This document shows positions 12,366-22,435 of a DNA stretch of 64,000 nt, one piece after another (position 1 is the stretch's first letter; every line of letters begins with the position of its first letter). The notes below the pieces were generated by a model that saw only the letters and a program-made list of their open reading frames with translations, did no database searches and was not told the DNA's origin. The DNA is taken from assembly GCF_018390555.1 (NCBI RefSeq), contig NZ_JAHBGB010000041.1:124001-188000 (forward strand), written 5' to 3'. The DNA is from Ancylobacter oerskovii. GTDB taxonomy: Bacteria > Pseudomonadota > Alphaproteobacteria > Rhizobiales > Xanthobacteraceae. The position numbers and the translations under genes were made by a program.

Positions 12366-12744
12366 CGTTCGCTGTTCCCATTATGTCAAGGAACTGGCTC
12401 CGCAGTCTGCCGCTCGTCGGTTGGCGCGCGCATGGAGAGCGGCGCGAAGGGCGGCATGCTCGACGGTCCAGCGTCTTGCTTCCGGCAGTCTAGCCGGAAG
12501 GAGTGGTCTATGCATCCCGGCCGCTTGCGGCTCTTTTGAATGATAATTCAATAACGAATTCGTCCGTTTGTCATGCGCAATTTTTCGACTCCGAAATCTT
12601 GTCGTTGAACGCGATTTCAGCAAGGATGACGCGAGCCTTCCGCAGCGCGTCGCCGTCTGGCCTCGATAGGCGCCGGGGGTTCGACAGCATAGGCTGGCTC
12701 GGCTATTGTATGTCTGATCAATAATCGATCCGACGGAGGCTTCC
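12366..12744. promoter_or_regulatory. Divergent control region choX / betI-betB with a candidate BetI operator
   Basis: A 379-base gene-free region between two divergent choline units, with an AT-rich centre (about 12530-12620). It contains TTGAAT-GATA-ATTCAA (12536-12551), 6-bp inverted arms with a 4-base spacer, the size of a TetR-family operator, and a second perfect palindrome ACGAATTCGT a few bases later. GACGGAGG just before 12745 is the ribosome-binding site of the fusion gene. A nine-codon ORF (12510-12539) with a Shine-Dalgarno-like GGAAGGAG is probably fortuitous. Assignment of the palindrome to BetI is an inference from family and position. Confidence 0.5.
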
Positions 12745-14808
12745 ATGGACAATCCCGCCCGCCAGGATGAAGGCGTTACCGCCGGTGGACGTCGGCGGGA
12801 GAGCGAGGAAGTCCGTCGTCAGCAGCTTATCGAGGCCACCATCGATTCGCTTGCGGAGATCGGCTTCAATGCGTCGACCCTGGCGCAGATCGCCGGCCGG
12901 GCCGGCGTCTCTCCCGGGCTCGTCGCCCATTATTTCGGCGACAAGGACGGGTTGCTGGAGGCGACGCTGCGCTTCCTTGCCGCACGGGTGGCGCGGGGAA
13001 GCGCCATGCGCCTCGCCGAGGCGTCCTCCGCGCGCGAGCGGGTGGGCGCGGTGATCGAGGCCAATCTGGCGCCGGAGGAATTCGGCAAGCCCAGCAGCAG
13101 CGTCTGGCTCGCCTTCTGGGGGCAGGCGCTGCATTCCGAGCGGCTGCGGCGCGTGCAGAAGGTCTACCAGTCCCGAATGCGGTCCAATCTGCGCCATGCC
13201 TTGCGGCCGCTGGTGCAGGAGGGCGAGGCCGACCGGGCGGCCATCGCCGTGGCGGCGATCATCGACGGTCTCTGGCTGCGGTCCACCCTGTCGGCCACCG
13301 GCGAGACGGATTCCGCCTCGGCCCGTGCCATTGCCTCCGCTTTCGTCGATGCGCAGATCGCCGCCGCGCCCCGATCAACGCCGGCGCCGGCCCTGCGGCG
13401 TGCCAGCCGTTTCGAGACGGTCAACCCGGCGACCGGCGAGGTGCTGGCGGAAATCGCCATTGACGGCGCCGCCGAGGTCGACGCGGCGGTCGCGGCGGCG
13501 ACGCAGGGTCAGCGGGCCTGGGCGGCCATGACCGGCGCCGAGCGCGGGCGCATCCTCAAGCGCGTCGCCGACCTGCTGCGCAGCCGGAATGACGAGCTCG
13601 CCCGGCTGGAGACGCAGGACACCGGCAAGCCGATCCAGGAGACCAGCGTCGTCGACGTCGCCTCCGGCGCCGACTGCATCGAATACTATGCGGGCCTTGC
13701 CGCCACGCTGTCGGGCGAGCATGTCGATCTCGGCCCCGGCGCCTTCGGCTATACAAGGCGCGAGCCGCTCGGCGTGGTCGCCGGCATCGGCGCCTGGAAC
13801 TATCCCCTGCAGATCGTCTGCTGGAAATCGGCGCCGGCGCTCGCCTGCGGCAATGCGATGATCTTCAAGCCAGCCGAGCTGACCCCGCTCACCGCTGTGA
13901 AGCTCGCCGGGATCATGCGCGAGGCCGGCGTGCCGGACGGCGTGTTCCAGGTCGTGCAGGGCTTCGCCGAGACCGGCCGGTTGCTCACCCGCCATCCCGG
14001 CATCGCCAAGGTGTCGCTCACCGGCGAGGTCGGCACCGGCAAGAAGGTGATGGCGGATGCGAGCTCGACGCTGAAGCAGGTGACGCTGGAGCTCGGCGGC
14101 AAGTCGCCGCTGATCGTGTTCGAGGATGCCGATCTCGACGATGCCGTCTCCGGCGCGCTGCTGGCCAATTTCTATTCCGCCGGCGAGGTGTGCTCCAACG
14201 GCACCCGCGTCTTCGTCCATGAGAGCGTGCGCGCGGCCTTCCTGGAGAAGCTGGTCGCCCGCGTCGAGAAGATGGTGGTCGGCGATCCGCTCGATCCGGC
14301 GACGCAAGTGGGCGCGCTGATCTCCGGCCCGCATATGGAGAAGGTGCTCTCCTATATCGCCCGGGGCCGCGCCGGCGGGGCAAGGCTGCTCGCCGGTGGC
14401 CACCGGGTGACGGAAGGCGGGCTCGATCGCGGCTTCTTCGTCTCCCCGACGGTGTTCGACGGCTGCCGCGACGACATGGCGATCGTGCGCGAGGAGATCT
14501 TCGGCCCGGTGATGGCGGTGCTGTCCTTCACCGACGAGGCGGAGGTGATCGCGCGGGCCAACGACACGCCATTCGGCCTGGCGGCCGGGGTGTTCACCCG
14601 CGACCTCGCCCGCGCCCACCGGGTGATCGCCCGGCTGGAGGCCGGCACCTGCTGGATCAACCACTACAATGTCACGCCCATCGAATTGCCGTTCGGCGGG
14701 GTGAAGCAGTCCGGCCTCGGGCGGGAGAACGGCAAGGCGGCCATCGAGCACTACACGCAGCTCAAGAGCGTCTACGTCAATCTCGGTTCGGTCGAGGCTC
14801 CCTACTGA
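12745..14808 (+). CDS. betIB: BetI-BetB fusion: TetR-family choline-responsive repressor joined in frame to betaine aldehyde dehydrogenase
   Basis: One 687-codon frame carries two normally separate proteins. Residues about 22-205 are a full BetI: a TetR helix-turn-helix ([20 protein letters not shown]) and a ligand domain with the BetI signatures [14 protein letters not shown] and [15 protein letters not shown] 15-residue Ala/Pro/Arg linker follows, and from about 218 comes BetB, an NAD-dependent ALDH with general base Glu449 (LELGGKSP) and nucleophile Cys483 ([11 protein letters not shown]), 34 residues apart as in E. coli BetB. BetB lacks only its first ~20 residues. No in-frame stop lies between the domains, and the first in-frame ATG in BetB (13528) would delete part of its fold, so fused translation is needed. 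betA follows with a TGATG overlap. A sequencing error is the main alternative. Confidence 0.85.
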   Translation: MDNPARQDEGVTAGGRRRESEEVRRQQLIEATIDSLAEIGFNASTLAQIAGRAGVSPGLVAHYFGDKDGLLEATLRFLAARVARGSAMRLAEASSARERVGAVIEANLAPEEFGKPSSSVWLAFWGQALHSERLRRVQKVYQSRMRSNLRHALRPLVQEGEADRAAIAVAAIIDGLWLRSTLSATGETDSASARAIASAFVDAQIAAAPRSTPAPALRRASRFETVNPATGEVLAEIAIDGAAEVDAAVAAATQGQRAWAAMTGAERGRILKRVADLLRSRNDELARLETQDTGKPIQETSVVDVASGADCIEYYAGLAATLSGEHVDLGPGAFGYTRREPLGVVAGIGAWNYPLQIVCWKSAPALACGNAMIFKPAELTPLTAVKLAGIMREAGVPDGVFQVVQGFAETGRLLTRHPGIAKVSLTGEVGTGKKVMADASSTLKQVTLELGGKSPLIVFEDADLDDAVSGALLANFYSAGEVCSNGTRVFVHESVRAAFLEKLVARVEKMVVGDPLDPATQVGALISGPHMEKVLSYIARGRAGGARLLAGGHRVTEGGLDRGFFVSPTVFDGCRDDMAIVREEIFGPVMAVLSFTDEAEVIARANDTPFGLAAGVFTRDLARAHRVIARLEAGTCWINHYNVTPIELPFGGVKQSGLGRENGKAAIEHYTQLKSVYVNLGSVEAPY

Positions 14809-16487
14809 TGGCCACCGCGCGCGAAGGCTTCGACCAGGAGTTCGACTACGTCATCGTCGGCGCCGGCTCGGCCGGTTGCGTGCTGGCCGACCGGCTGACC
14901 GCCGACGGGACGAGCCGGGTGCTGGTGCTGGAATATGGCGGCTCGGACCGCTCGATCTTCATCCAGATGCCGAGCGCGCTCTCCATTCCGATGAACAAGG
15001 CGCGCTACAACTGGATGTATGAGAGCGAGCCGGAGCCCGGCCTCGGCGGCCGGCGCCTGCATTGCCCGCGCGGCAAGGTGCTGGGCGGCTCCTCCTCGAT
15101 CAACGGCCTCGTCTATGTCCGCGGCAATCCTGCCGATTTCGACCGCTGGCAGGAGGAGGGCGCGCAGGGCTGGTCCTATGCCGACGTGCTGCCCTATTTC
15201 CGGCGCGCCGAGAGCCGCCAGGAGGGGGGCGACGAATATCGCGGCAGCGACGGGCCGCTCGCTACCCGCTACGGCACCCTCGCCAATCCGCTGCACCACG
15301 CTTTCATCGAAGCGGCGCGGCAGGCCGGCTATCCCGTCACCGACGACATAAACGGCCATGCCCAGGAAGGCTTCGGCCGCATGGACATGACGGTGAAGGA
15401 CGGCGTGCGCTGGTCGGCGGCCAACGCCTATCTGCGTCCCGCGATGAAGCGGGCCAATCTCAGGGTCGACACCCATGCGCGGGTGACGCGCGTGCTGTTC
15501 GAGGGAAGGCGCGCCGTCGGCGTCGCCTATGAGCAGGGCGGCGTGCGCCGGCGGGTGCGGGCGGCGCGCGAGGTGATCCTCTCCGGCGGGCCGATCAACT
15601 CGCCGCAGCTGCTGAAGCTCTCCGGCATCGGGCCGGCCGATGAGCTCAAGGGCCTCGGCCTCGAGGTGGTCGCGCACCGGCCGGGGGTGGGCGAGAACCT
15701 GCAGGACCATCTGGAGTTCTATTTCCAGGTCGCCTGCAAGCAGCCGATCACCCTCTATTCCTCCATGGGACTCGCCGCCCGCGCCGGCATCGGCCTGCGC
15801 TGGCTGCTGCGCAAGGACGGGCTCGGGGCCACCAATCATTTTGAGAGCTGTGGCTTCATCCGCTCGCGGGCGGGCGTCGCCTATCCCGACATCCAGTACC
15901 ATTTCCTGCCGCTGGCGGTGACCTATGACGGCCAGGGCCTCGCTTCCGAGCACGGCTTCCAGGCGCATGTCGGGCCGATGCGCTCGAAGAGCCGCGGCTG
16001 GGTGCGGCTGCGCTCCGCCGATCCCGCCGACAAGCCGCGCATCTTCTTCAATTACATGAGCGATCCCGACGACTGGACGGAAATGCGCGCCTGCGTGCGG
16101 CTGACGCGCGAGATTTTCGCCCAGAAAGCCTTCGATCCCTATCGCGGGCGGGAGATCCAGCCGGGGGCCGATGTGGTGGACGATGAGGCCATCGACGCCT
16201 TCATCCGCGACAAGGTGGAGAGCGCCTTCCATCCATCCTGCACCTGCAAGATGGGCGCGGCCTCCGACCCGATGGCGGTGGTCGACCCGCAGGCGCGGGT
16301 GATCGGCGTCGAGGGGCTCCGGGTGGTGGATTCCTCGATCATGCCCTCGGTGACGACGGGTAATCTCAACGCCCCCACCATCATGCTCGCCGAGAAGGCG
16401 GCCGACGGGATTCTCGGCCGGCCGGCGCTTGCCCCTTCCAACGCGCCCTATTACCGGGCGTCGGACTGGCAGCACGCGCAGCGCTGA
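14808..16487 (+). CDS. betA: BetA, choline dehydrogenase
   Basis: 559-residue GMC-family FAD flavoprotein that oxidises choline to betaine aldehyde (and can carry on to betaine), membrane-associated and coupled to the respiratory chain. The ADP-binding GAGSAG is at residues 18-23, the GMC signature [18 protein letters not shown] follows, and the C-terminal catalytic region has HPSCTCKMG with His at 475. The start ATG shares a base with the stop of the upstream betI-betB fusion, so the two are translationally coupled. It ends two bases from the convergent etfB stop. Length and motifs match BetA well. Confidence 0.95.
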   Translation: MATAREGFDQEFDYVIVGAGSAGCVLADRLTADGTSRVLVLEYGGSDRSIFIQMPSALSIPMNKARYNWMYESEPEPGLGGRRLHCPRGKVLGGSSSINGLVYVRGNPADFDRWQEEGAQGWSYADVLPYFRRAESRQEGGDEYRGSDGPLATRYGTLANPLHHAFIEAARQAGYPVTDDINGHAQEGFGRMDMTVKDGVRWSAANAYLRPAMKRANLRVDTHARVTRVLFEGRRAVGVAYEQGGVRRRVRAAREVILSGGPINSPQLLKLSGIGPADELKGLGLEVVAHRPGVGENLQDHLEFYFQVACKQPITLYSSMGLAARAGIGLRWLLRKDGLGATNHFESCGFIRSRAGVAYPDIQYHFLPLAVTYDGQGLASEHGFQAHVGPMRSKSRGWVRLRSADPADKPRIFFNYMSDPDDWTEMRACVRLTREIFAQKAFDPYRGREIQPGADVVDDEAIDAFIRDKVESAFHPSCTCKMGAASDPMAVVDPQARVIGVEGLRVVDSSIMPSVTTGNLNAPTIMLAEKAADGILGRPALAPSNAPYYRASDWQHAQR

Positions 16488-16489
16488 TC

Positions 16490-17260
16490 TCAATCGCGGC
16501 CGGGCGCCGGCTTCAGGACGCCGAGGGCGCGCAGATGCTCGAGGATCGCCCGCGCGGCCTCCTCGGGCGTGGGATCGACCATGACCCGCCCGCCCGGGCC
16601 GGCGGATTGCGTCGCCGCCTTCAGCCGCTCGGCGGCGCTGGCGCCGGCGGCGGCCGAGGCGATGAGCCGGGGCCGCGGACGATAGGGGCGTTCTTCGAGG
16701 GCCGTTCCGTCCTGTGGGGCGTCGATACCTGGCGCGTCCTCGACATGCCCGCTGCGGGCCATGCCGATGGCGAAGCTGGCTGCCACTGGCGCCGCCGGAT
16801 GCACGGTGACGAGCGCCGGCAGCTTCACCCGCCAGCGCCGGCGGGCGCCCTTGGGCAGCGCCTGGACCGCCTCCAGCACGCCGTCCGCCACCGTCAGCGC
16901 CACGACATCGGGAACCAGCGGCCAGCCGAGCGCCTCGGCGAGCTGATAGGGCACGAGCCCGGTCTGTGCCCCGGCACCGGCGCGGCGGCCGGCGAGCACC
17001 AGATCGGGTGCGGCGGCGGCGATGGCAGCGGCGAGGCTCGGCAGCGGGTCGTCGCCCTCCGGCAGGCGGCGATGCTCCAGCCGGGCGAGGCCATGGCCGA
17101 GCGCGGTGCGCGCCGCCGCGGCATCGGGGCCGGCATATAGCCCGGCGACCTCTTCGGTTAGGCCGCGGGCGAGGGCGATCGCCTGCAATTCGGTCCCTGC
17201 CGGCGCGGGTCGGCCGGAGACCGGATGGCGGCCGTCGGACAGGAGCACCAGCGCCTTCAT
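16490..17260 (-). CDS. etfB: Electron transfer flavoprotein beta-type subunit of the dimethylglycine cluster
   Basis: 256-residue ETF beta/FixA-like protein. It is divergent from housekeeping EtfB but keeps the N-terminal MKALVLLSDGRHPVSGRP region, the AGRRAGAGAQTGLVPYQLAE stretch corresponding to the AMP/subunit-contact helix, and a C-terminal Pro-rich tail. It overlaps etfA by 4 bases (ATGA) and is last in the dgcA-dgcB-etfA-etfB set. In Pseudomonas betaine catabolism the DgcAB demethylase is encoded next to dedicated ETF genes, so this is probably the matching electron acceptor. The specific partner is inferred from position only. Confidence 0.82.
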   Translation of the reverse strand: MKALVLLSDGRHPVSGRPAPAGTELQAIALARGLTEEVAGLYAGPDAAAARTALGHGLARLEHRRLPEGDDPLPSLAAAIAAAAPDLVLAGRRAGAGAQTGLVPYQLAEALGWPLVPDVVALTVADGVLEAVQALPKGARRRWRVKLPALVTVHPAAPVAASFAIGMARSGHVEDAPGIDAPQDGTALEERPYRPRPRLIASAAAGASAAERLKAATQSAGPGGRVMVDPTPEEAARAILEHLRALGVLKPAPGRD

Positions 17261-18447
17261 TCCTCGCCCTCCGCCGTCAGGAGCGCGATCAGGGCCGGCA
17301 TCACCTGCTGCGCGTCGGCGATGATGGCGAGGCCGGCGCGCTCGACCATAGCGGCGTGCAGATCGGTGTTGACCGCCACCACATGTTCACAGCGGGCGAC
17401 GCCCTGAAGATGCTGCGGCGCGCCGGAAATGCCGAGCGCGAAATAGCAGCTGGCCTCCAGCACGGTGCCGGAAGCGCCGACCTGCGCCGCGCGCGGCATC
17501 AGCCCGGCGTCGCACACCATGCGGCTCGCTCCCGGCGTCGCGCCGAGCGCGCGGGCGAGCGCGCGGAACAGCTCGAAATCGGTGATGCCGTTGCCGGCCG
17601 AGATCACGAAATCAGCCTCCGCCAGCGGCAGCGCGTCGGCGGCGACCGGCAGGTCCTCTATCGAGAGAATGCCAGTGTGCGGGGCATCGGCGCGGCCTTC
17701 GGGAGCCGCAATGGCGCGCGCCTCATGGGGAGCACCGGCATGCGGCAGATGCGCATCCGGCGCGAGGGTGACGAGGCGGGGCGGGGCTCCACGCTGCTCG
17801 ATGCGGCGATTGGCGGCCGGGCGGGTGGCGAGCCGGGCGGTCAGGCTCTCGGCGCCGGCGAACAGCGCTTCGCCGGTCTTCGCGGCGAGCCGGCGGGCAA
17901 GGTCGCCGCCGCCGGCACTTTCAGGCAGCAGCATATGACGTGGTTGCAGCGCCGCGAGGGCGATGGCGAGGGCGGCCGCGCGTGCCGATGGATCACCGCT
18001 TTCCGCGTCCAGCGCGACGATGCGGTCGGCGCCGGCGGCGCCGAGGCCGTCAATCTGGCCGAAGCTCAGCACCAGCACCGCGCCGCCGCCGGCATCGGCC
18101 AGCGTGCGGGCAGCGCCGAGGAGCTGCCGGTCGAGCGGGGCGAGGCGGCCGCCGGGCGCATCGGGCACCACCGTGACGAGATAGGCGGGATCGTCGACGA
18201 TACGGATCGTCGGCGCCGCCACCGCGGCGGTGTCGATCGTCGGCAGGGCAAGGGGACCCGCGCGGCCGGTGCGGTCAAGCCGGAGCCGCGTGGTGCCGGC
18301 TACGCGCAGGGCATCGATTTCCCGACGCGGATCGCGCCGCAGGCGTCCCGACGTCGGTGGTGCATCGAGCCGCCAGCGCGGCCGTCCGCTGCCGGCGAGG
18401 CGGCGGGCCTCGCGCTCCTCGCGCGGGTCGCGGCGCGTCCGGCTCAT
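17257..18447 (-). CDS. etfA: Electron transfer flavoprotein alpha-type subunit of the dimethylglycine cluster
   Basis: 396-residue ETF alpha/FixB-like protein. The start at 18447 (MSRTRRDPREER) is fixed by a 4-base ATGA overlap with the dgcB stop; the frame continues upstream only as dgcB antiframe. The first ~75 residues are an Arg-rich extension not found in housekeeping EtfA. The C-terminal FAD domain has GASGTVLEASCYFALGISG and QHLQGVARCEHVVAVNTD, matching the EtfA FAD-binding pattern. With EtfB it would carry electrons from the DgcA flavin and DgcB clusters to the quinone pool. Confidence 0.85.
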   Translation of the reverse strand: MSRTRRDPREEREARRLAGSGRPRWRLDAPPTSGRLRRDPRREIDALRVAGTTRLRLDRTGRAGPLALPTIDTAAVAAPTIRIVDDPAYLVTVVPDAPGGRLAPLDRQLLGAARTLADAGGGAVLVLSFGQIDGLGAAGADRIVALDAESGDPSARAAALAIALAALQPRHMLLPESAGGGDLARRLAAKTGEALFAGAESLTARLATRPAANRRIEQRGAPPRLVTLAPDAHLPHAGAPHEARAIAAPEGRADAPHTGILSIEDLPVAADALPLAEADFVISAGNGITDFELFRALARALGATPGASRMVCDAGLMPRAAQVGASGTVLEASCYFALGISGAPQHLQGVARCEHVVAVNTDLHAAMVERAGLAIIADAQQVMPALIALLTAEGEE

Positions 18448-20348
18448 CGGGGCGCTCCCTGCGGCACGGCGGCCTCGACGGCGGCAAGCACCAGCTCGGC
18501 GAGGTCGCGCACCTCGGCGACGTCGCCGGTGACGCCCTCCAGCATCGCCGCGCATTGCGGGCAGGCCACGGCGACGGTCTTGGCCCCGGTCGCCCTTGCC
18601 TGTGCCATGCGGATATCCGGGATGCGCCGCTCGCCGGCGATGTCGCTCACCGGCGCGCCTCCCCCCCCGCCGCAGCACATGGAGCGCTTGCCGTGCCGCT
18701 CCATCTCCACCCGCTCCAGCCCCAGCCGGTCGAGCAGGCGGCGCGGCGCATCGGTCTCGCCATTGTAGCGGCCGAGATAGCAGGGATCGTGATAGGTGAG
18801 CCGTCCGTCCGGCGCCGCTGCGAGCGCGAGCCGGCCATCGGCGGCGAGTTCGTCGAGCAGGGCGCTGTGATGGACCACCTCGTAATGCCCGCCAAAGGCC
18901 GGATATTCGTTGCGCAGCACATGCAGGGCGTGCGGGTCGGCGGTGAGGATGCGGTTGAAGCGGTAGCGCCCCAGCGTCGCGATGTTGGCGCGGGCGAGGT
19001 CGGCGAAGGTCGCCTCGTCGCCGAGGCGGCGGGCGAGATCGCCGCAATCGCGTTCCTCCGGCCCCAGCACCGCATAGTCGATGCCGGCGCGGCGCAGGAG
19101 TTCGACCAGCGCCCGCAGGGTGCGGCCATGGCGCAGCTCATAGGCGCCCGAGCCCAGCCACAGCAGCACGTCGCAGCTGCCCTTCTCGGCGATGAGCGGC
19201 AGCGGCAGGCCGGCGGCAAAATCGGTGCGGGCGGCGAGCGCCCGGCCGCCGGGCTCCTCGGCATAACGACTCTCGCTGAGCGGGGCGATGGCCCCCGCCG
19301 GCACCGCGGCGAGCTCCATAGTCTGGAAGCGCCGGAGATCGACGATGGCGTCGACATGCTCGATCATCATCGGGCATTCCTCGACGCAGGCGCGGCAGGT
19401 GGTGCAGGACCAGATCGTATCCGGGTGGATCAGTGCCCCCGCGCCGACGATCGGCCGTTCCGGCCCACTGACGCCCGCCACCGGCCGGGCCTGCGGATAG
19501 TCGCTGCCCCGATAGGCGGGCGGCGCGTCCTTGAAACTGCCGGCGAGGTCCTGGATCAGCCGCTTCGGGTTGAGCGGCTGACCGGCGGCGAAGGCGGGAC
19601 ACGCCACCTCGCAGCGGCCGCACTGGATGCAGGCATCGAAGCCGAGCAGCCGGTTCCACGCGAAGTCCGCCGGCACTGCCACGCCGAGGCGCGGCGCGTC
19701 GAGATCGGCCGGGATCAGCGCCGTCGCGCGTTCACCCTCGAAGCGGCCGGGACGCGGATGGGCGGCGAGATGGAGCGCGCCGGCAAAGGCATGGCGCATC
19801 GGCCCGTCCGCCAGCAGGCGCACGAGGCCGAAACCGCCGAGAGACGCGACGACGAGGCCCAGCCAGCCGAGCGGACCCGTCAGGTCGAGCACAGCGTCCA
19901 GCGCCACCAGCAGCGCGCCGCCGAAATAGCCGACGAGCAGCAGCGGCAGGCGCTGGAAGGCGCCGCCCGACAGCCGCGCCGGCCTGGTGGGATAGCGGCG
20001 CCGGCCGACCATTCCGCCGCCGGCGAGCGCGACGAGGAAGGCGATGGCGGCGAGGGCCCAGAGCCACCGCGAGCCGGCGAGCGGCGGCACGAGGCCGAGC
20101 ACCGCCAGCGCCGAGCCGGCAAGGAGGCCGCCGGCCGCCAGTGCGTGCATGCGGGCCGCATAGGGATCGCGCGCCACGACGTGATGGACGTCGACCAGAT
20201 AGCGCTTCGGGATGGCGGCGAGGCCCGCCCACCAGTCGACGCTGGCCGGTCGCCCGACGTGCCAGCGCCGCGCCACCCGCACGGCCTCGACCGCCAGCAG
20301 GATGGCGAGCGCGACGATGACCAGGCTCAGGGCGGAGGCGGCGTTCAT
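18444..20348 (-). CDS. dgcB: DgcB-like membrane Fe-S oxidoreductase (dimethylglycine demethylation)
   Basis: 634-residue protein with several N-terminal membrane segments (first ~220 residues), two ferredoxin-type 4Fe-4S motifs (CIQCGRCEVACP and CTTCRACVEECP), and two C-terminal CCG (heterodisulfide-reductase-type) modules, the last including DPCYLGRYNGETDAPR and RSMCCGGGGG. This is the DgcB architecture from Pseudomonas and rhizobial dimethylglycine or stachydrine clusters. It probably passes electrons from DgcA-type demethylation to the ETF pair or directly to quinone. It lies 47 bases after dgcA and overlaps etfA by 4 bases. Confidence 0.87.
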   Translation of the reverse strand: MNAASALSLVIVALAILLAVEAVRVARRWHVGRPASVDWWAGLAAIPKRYLVDVHHVVARDPYAARMHALAAGGLLAGSALAVLGLVPPLAGSRWLWALAAIAFLVALAGGGMVGRRRYPTRPARLSGGAFQRLPLLLVGYFGGALLVALDAVLDLTGPLGWLGLVVASLGGFGLVRLLADGPMRHAFAGALHLAAHPRPGRFEGERATALIPADLDAPRLGVAVPADFAWNRLLGFDACIQCGRCEVACPAFAAGQPLNPKRLIQDLAGSFKDAPPAYRGSDYPQARPVAGVSGPERPIVGAGALIHPDTIWSCTTCRACVEECPMMIEHVDAIVDLRRFQTMELAAVPAGAIAPLSESRYAEEPGGRALAARTDFAAGLPLPLIAEKGSCDVLLWLGSGAYELRHGRTLRALVELLRRAGIDYAVLGPEERDCGDLARRLGDEATFADLARANIATLGRYRFNRILTADPHALHVLRNEYPAFGGHYEVVHHSALLDELAADGRLALAAAPDGRLTYHDPCYLGRYNGETDAPRRLLDRLGLERVEMERHGKRSMCCGGGGGAPVSDIAGERRIPDIRMAQARATGAKTVAVACPQCAAMLEGVTGDVAEVRDLAELVLAAVEAAVPQGAPR

Positions 20349-20395
20349 GGGCGTCCGTCACTCGATCGCGGCGCCGGGCGCGGCGTCACGGGTCT

Positions 20396-22435
20396 CTAGA
20401 GGTCCTTGCACAGGCGCAGCGCGTCATAGATCGCCGCATGGATGTTGCGGCCGGTCCAGGCGTCGCCGATGCGATAGAGGGCGTAGCCGTTCGCGCCGGT
20501 CCAGCGCTGCGGGCGGCCGGCGACCAGCGCGTCGAGATCGGTCTCGCCATCGTTCACCGAGCCCGCCCGCAGCGACTGGAACAGCCCCTCCACCGGCAGC
20601 GTGCCGTAGTCGACCACCACATGGTCGACGACACGCTCCTCCTCGGCGTCGGTCATGGTGTTGCGCAGCGCGGCGACGAGCCGGTTGCCCTCGGGATAGA
20701 TCTCGATCAGCTCCATGTTCGGCGAGAGGATCACCCCGGCCTTGTAGAGCTCGCGCAGGTGGATCGGCTTGTTGGTGGTGCCGACCTCCTGGCCGATCTG
20801 CAGATCATGCGTCGCCATCTCGACGAGGCAACCCTTGCGCGCCAGCACTTCGGCGGTGGAGGCGGCGTTGTGGCCGCCGATCTCGTCATAGAGCAGCACG
20901 CTGCCGGAGGGCTCGACGCGGCCGGCGAGCACGTCCCATGTCGTCACCGCCCGTTCGGCGCCCTTGACGAAGCCGGTATGGGCGAGGCCGCCGGTGGCGA
21001 GGATCACCACGTCGGGCTGCTCGGCGAGGATCAGCGCGTCGGTCGCCTCGGTGCCGAGGCGGATGTCGACGCCCTTCTTCTGCACCTGCGCAGCGAGCCA
21101 GCGCGGGATGCCGGAGAGCGCCTCGCGCCAGGTGGCGCGGGCGGCGATGTTGATCTGGCCGCCCGGCTTGTCGTCCTTCTCGAACAGCACCACGCTGTGG
21201 CCGCGCTCGGCGGCGACCCGCGCCGCCTCCAGCCCGCCCGGGCCGGCGCCGACCACCACCACCTTGCGGGCCTTGTCCGCCTTGGCGATGACGTGCGGCA
21301 TGGTGGCTTCGCGCCCGGTCGCCGCGTTCTGGATGCACAGCGCGTCGCCGCCGACATAGATGCGGTCGATGCAGTAGCCGGCGCCGACGCATTGGCGGAT
21401 ATCGTCGTCGCGGCCCTCGATCAGCTTGCGCATCAGATGGGGGTCGGCGATGTGGGCGCGGGTCATCGCCACCATGTCGACATGGCCTTCGGCGACCGCG
21501 CGGGCGCCGGTGGCGAGGTCGGTGACGCGCTGGGCATGGAACACCGGCACCTCGACCTCGCGCTTGATGGCGCTGGGCAGGAACAGGAACGGCGCCACCG
21601 GGAACGACATGTTGGGCAGCGAGACGGCGTGGCTCATCTCGTCGCGCGCCTGGCCGCCGATGACGTTGACGAAGTCGACGAGGCCGTCTTTCGCGTAAGT
21701 GGCGGCGATCTCCAGGCAATCCTGCTGCGACAGCCCGTCGGCGAGCATCTCGTCGCCGGACATGCGGATGCCGATCACATAGTCACCGCCGGTCGCCTCG
21801 CGCATCGCTTCCAGCACCTCGCGGCCGAAGCGCATGCGGTTCTCGAGGCTGCCGCCATATTCGTCGTCGCGATGGTTGACGGAAGGGCTCCAGAACTGGT
21901 CGATCAGGTGGCCATGGGCGGCGGAAACCTCGCAGCCGTCGAGCCCGCCCTCCTTGCAGCGCCGCGCGGCTTGCGCGAAGGCGCGCACCACCCGGCTTAT
22001 GTCGTTCTTGTCCATGGCGCGCGGAATGGTGCGCGAGGCCGGCTCGCGCCGCGCCGAGGCGGAGATGGTCGGCAGCCAGTGTTCGGTGTCCCATTTGGTG
22101 CGCCGGCCCATATGGGTGAGCTGGATCATCAGCTTGGCACCATGGGCATGCACCCGCTCGGCGAATTGCTGGAAGTAGGGGATCACGCTGTCGTCGGCGA
22201 CGGAGATCTGTGCCCATGGCGTCGCCGGGCTGTCGAGCGCCACCGAGGAGGAGCCGCCGAACATGGTGAGGCCGATGCCGCCCTTGGCCTTCTCGGCATG
22301 ATAGAGCTGGTAGCGCTCCTGCGGCTTGCCGTCCTTGCCATAGCCGGGGGCATGCGAGGTCGACATCACCCGGTTGCGAATGGTCAGGCCCTTGATGGTC
22401 AAGGGTTTGAGCAAGGCCTCGGCATTGGGGATCAT
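20396..22435 (-). CDS. dgcA: DgcA-like dimethylglycine demethylase flavoprotein
   Basis: 679-residue protein of the trimethylamine dehydrogenase/2,4-dienoyl-CoA reductase family: N-terminal old-yellow-enzyme barrel binding FMN (about 1-340), a short cysteine region, then FAD/NAD-type domains with VVVGAGPGGLEAARVAAERG. It is predicted to remove a methyl from dimethylglycine to give sarcosine. In the Fe-S region I read Cys349-x2-Ala352-x2-Cys355-x11-Cys367: the second of the four cysteines found in trimethylamine dehydrogenase is Ala. ATG 22435 was chosen over GTG 22456; AGGAG lies 13 bases upstream of it, which is long, so the start is not certain. First gene of a four-gene operon. Confidence 0.85.
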   Translation of the reverse strand: MIPNAEALLKPLTIKGLTIRNRVMSTSHAPGYGKDGKPQERYQLYHAEKAKGGIGLTMFGGSSSVALDSPATPWAQISVADDSVIPYFQQFAERVHAHGAKLMIQLTHMGRRTKWDTEHWLPTISASARREPASRTIPRAMDKNDISRVVRAFAQAARRCKEGGLDGCEVSAAHGHLIDQFWSPSVNHRDDEYGGSLENRMRFGREVLEAMREATGGDYVIGIRMSGDEMLADGLSQQDCLEIAATYAKDGLVDFVNVIGGQARDEMSHAVSLPNMSFPVAPFLFLPSAIKREVEVPVFHAQRVTDLATGARAVAEGHVDMVAMTRAHIADPHLMRKLIEGRDDDIRQCVGAGYCIDRIYVGGDALCIQNAATGREATMPHVIAKADKARKVVVVGAGPGGLEAARVAAERGHSVVLFEKDDKPGGQINIAARATWREALSGIPRWLAAQVQKKGVDIRLGTEATDALILAEQPDVVILATGGLAHTGFVKGAERAVTTWDVLAGRVEPSGSVLLYDEIGGHNAASTAEVLARKGCLVEMATHDLQIGQEVGTTNKPIHLRELYKAGVILSPNMELIEIYPEGNRLVAALRNTMTDAEEERVVDHVVVDYGTLPVEGLFQSLRAGSVNDGETDLDALVAGRPQRWTGANGYALYRIGDAWTGRNIHAAIYDALRLCKDL

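Noticed and set aside
12510-12539. Nine-codon ORF with GGAAGGAG upstream in the choX/betI-betB region
   Set aside because: Too short to support as a gene, and it ends inside the candidate operator; most likely chance.
17257-19047. etfA extended upstream to 19047
   Set aside because: The extension lies in an alternative frame of dgcB; a 4-base ATGA overlap at 18444-18447 marks the true start.
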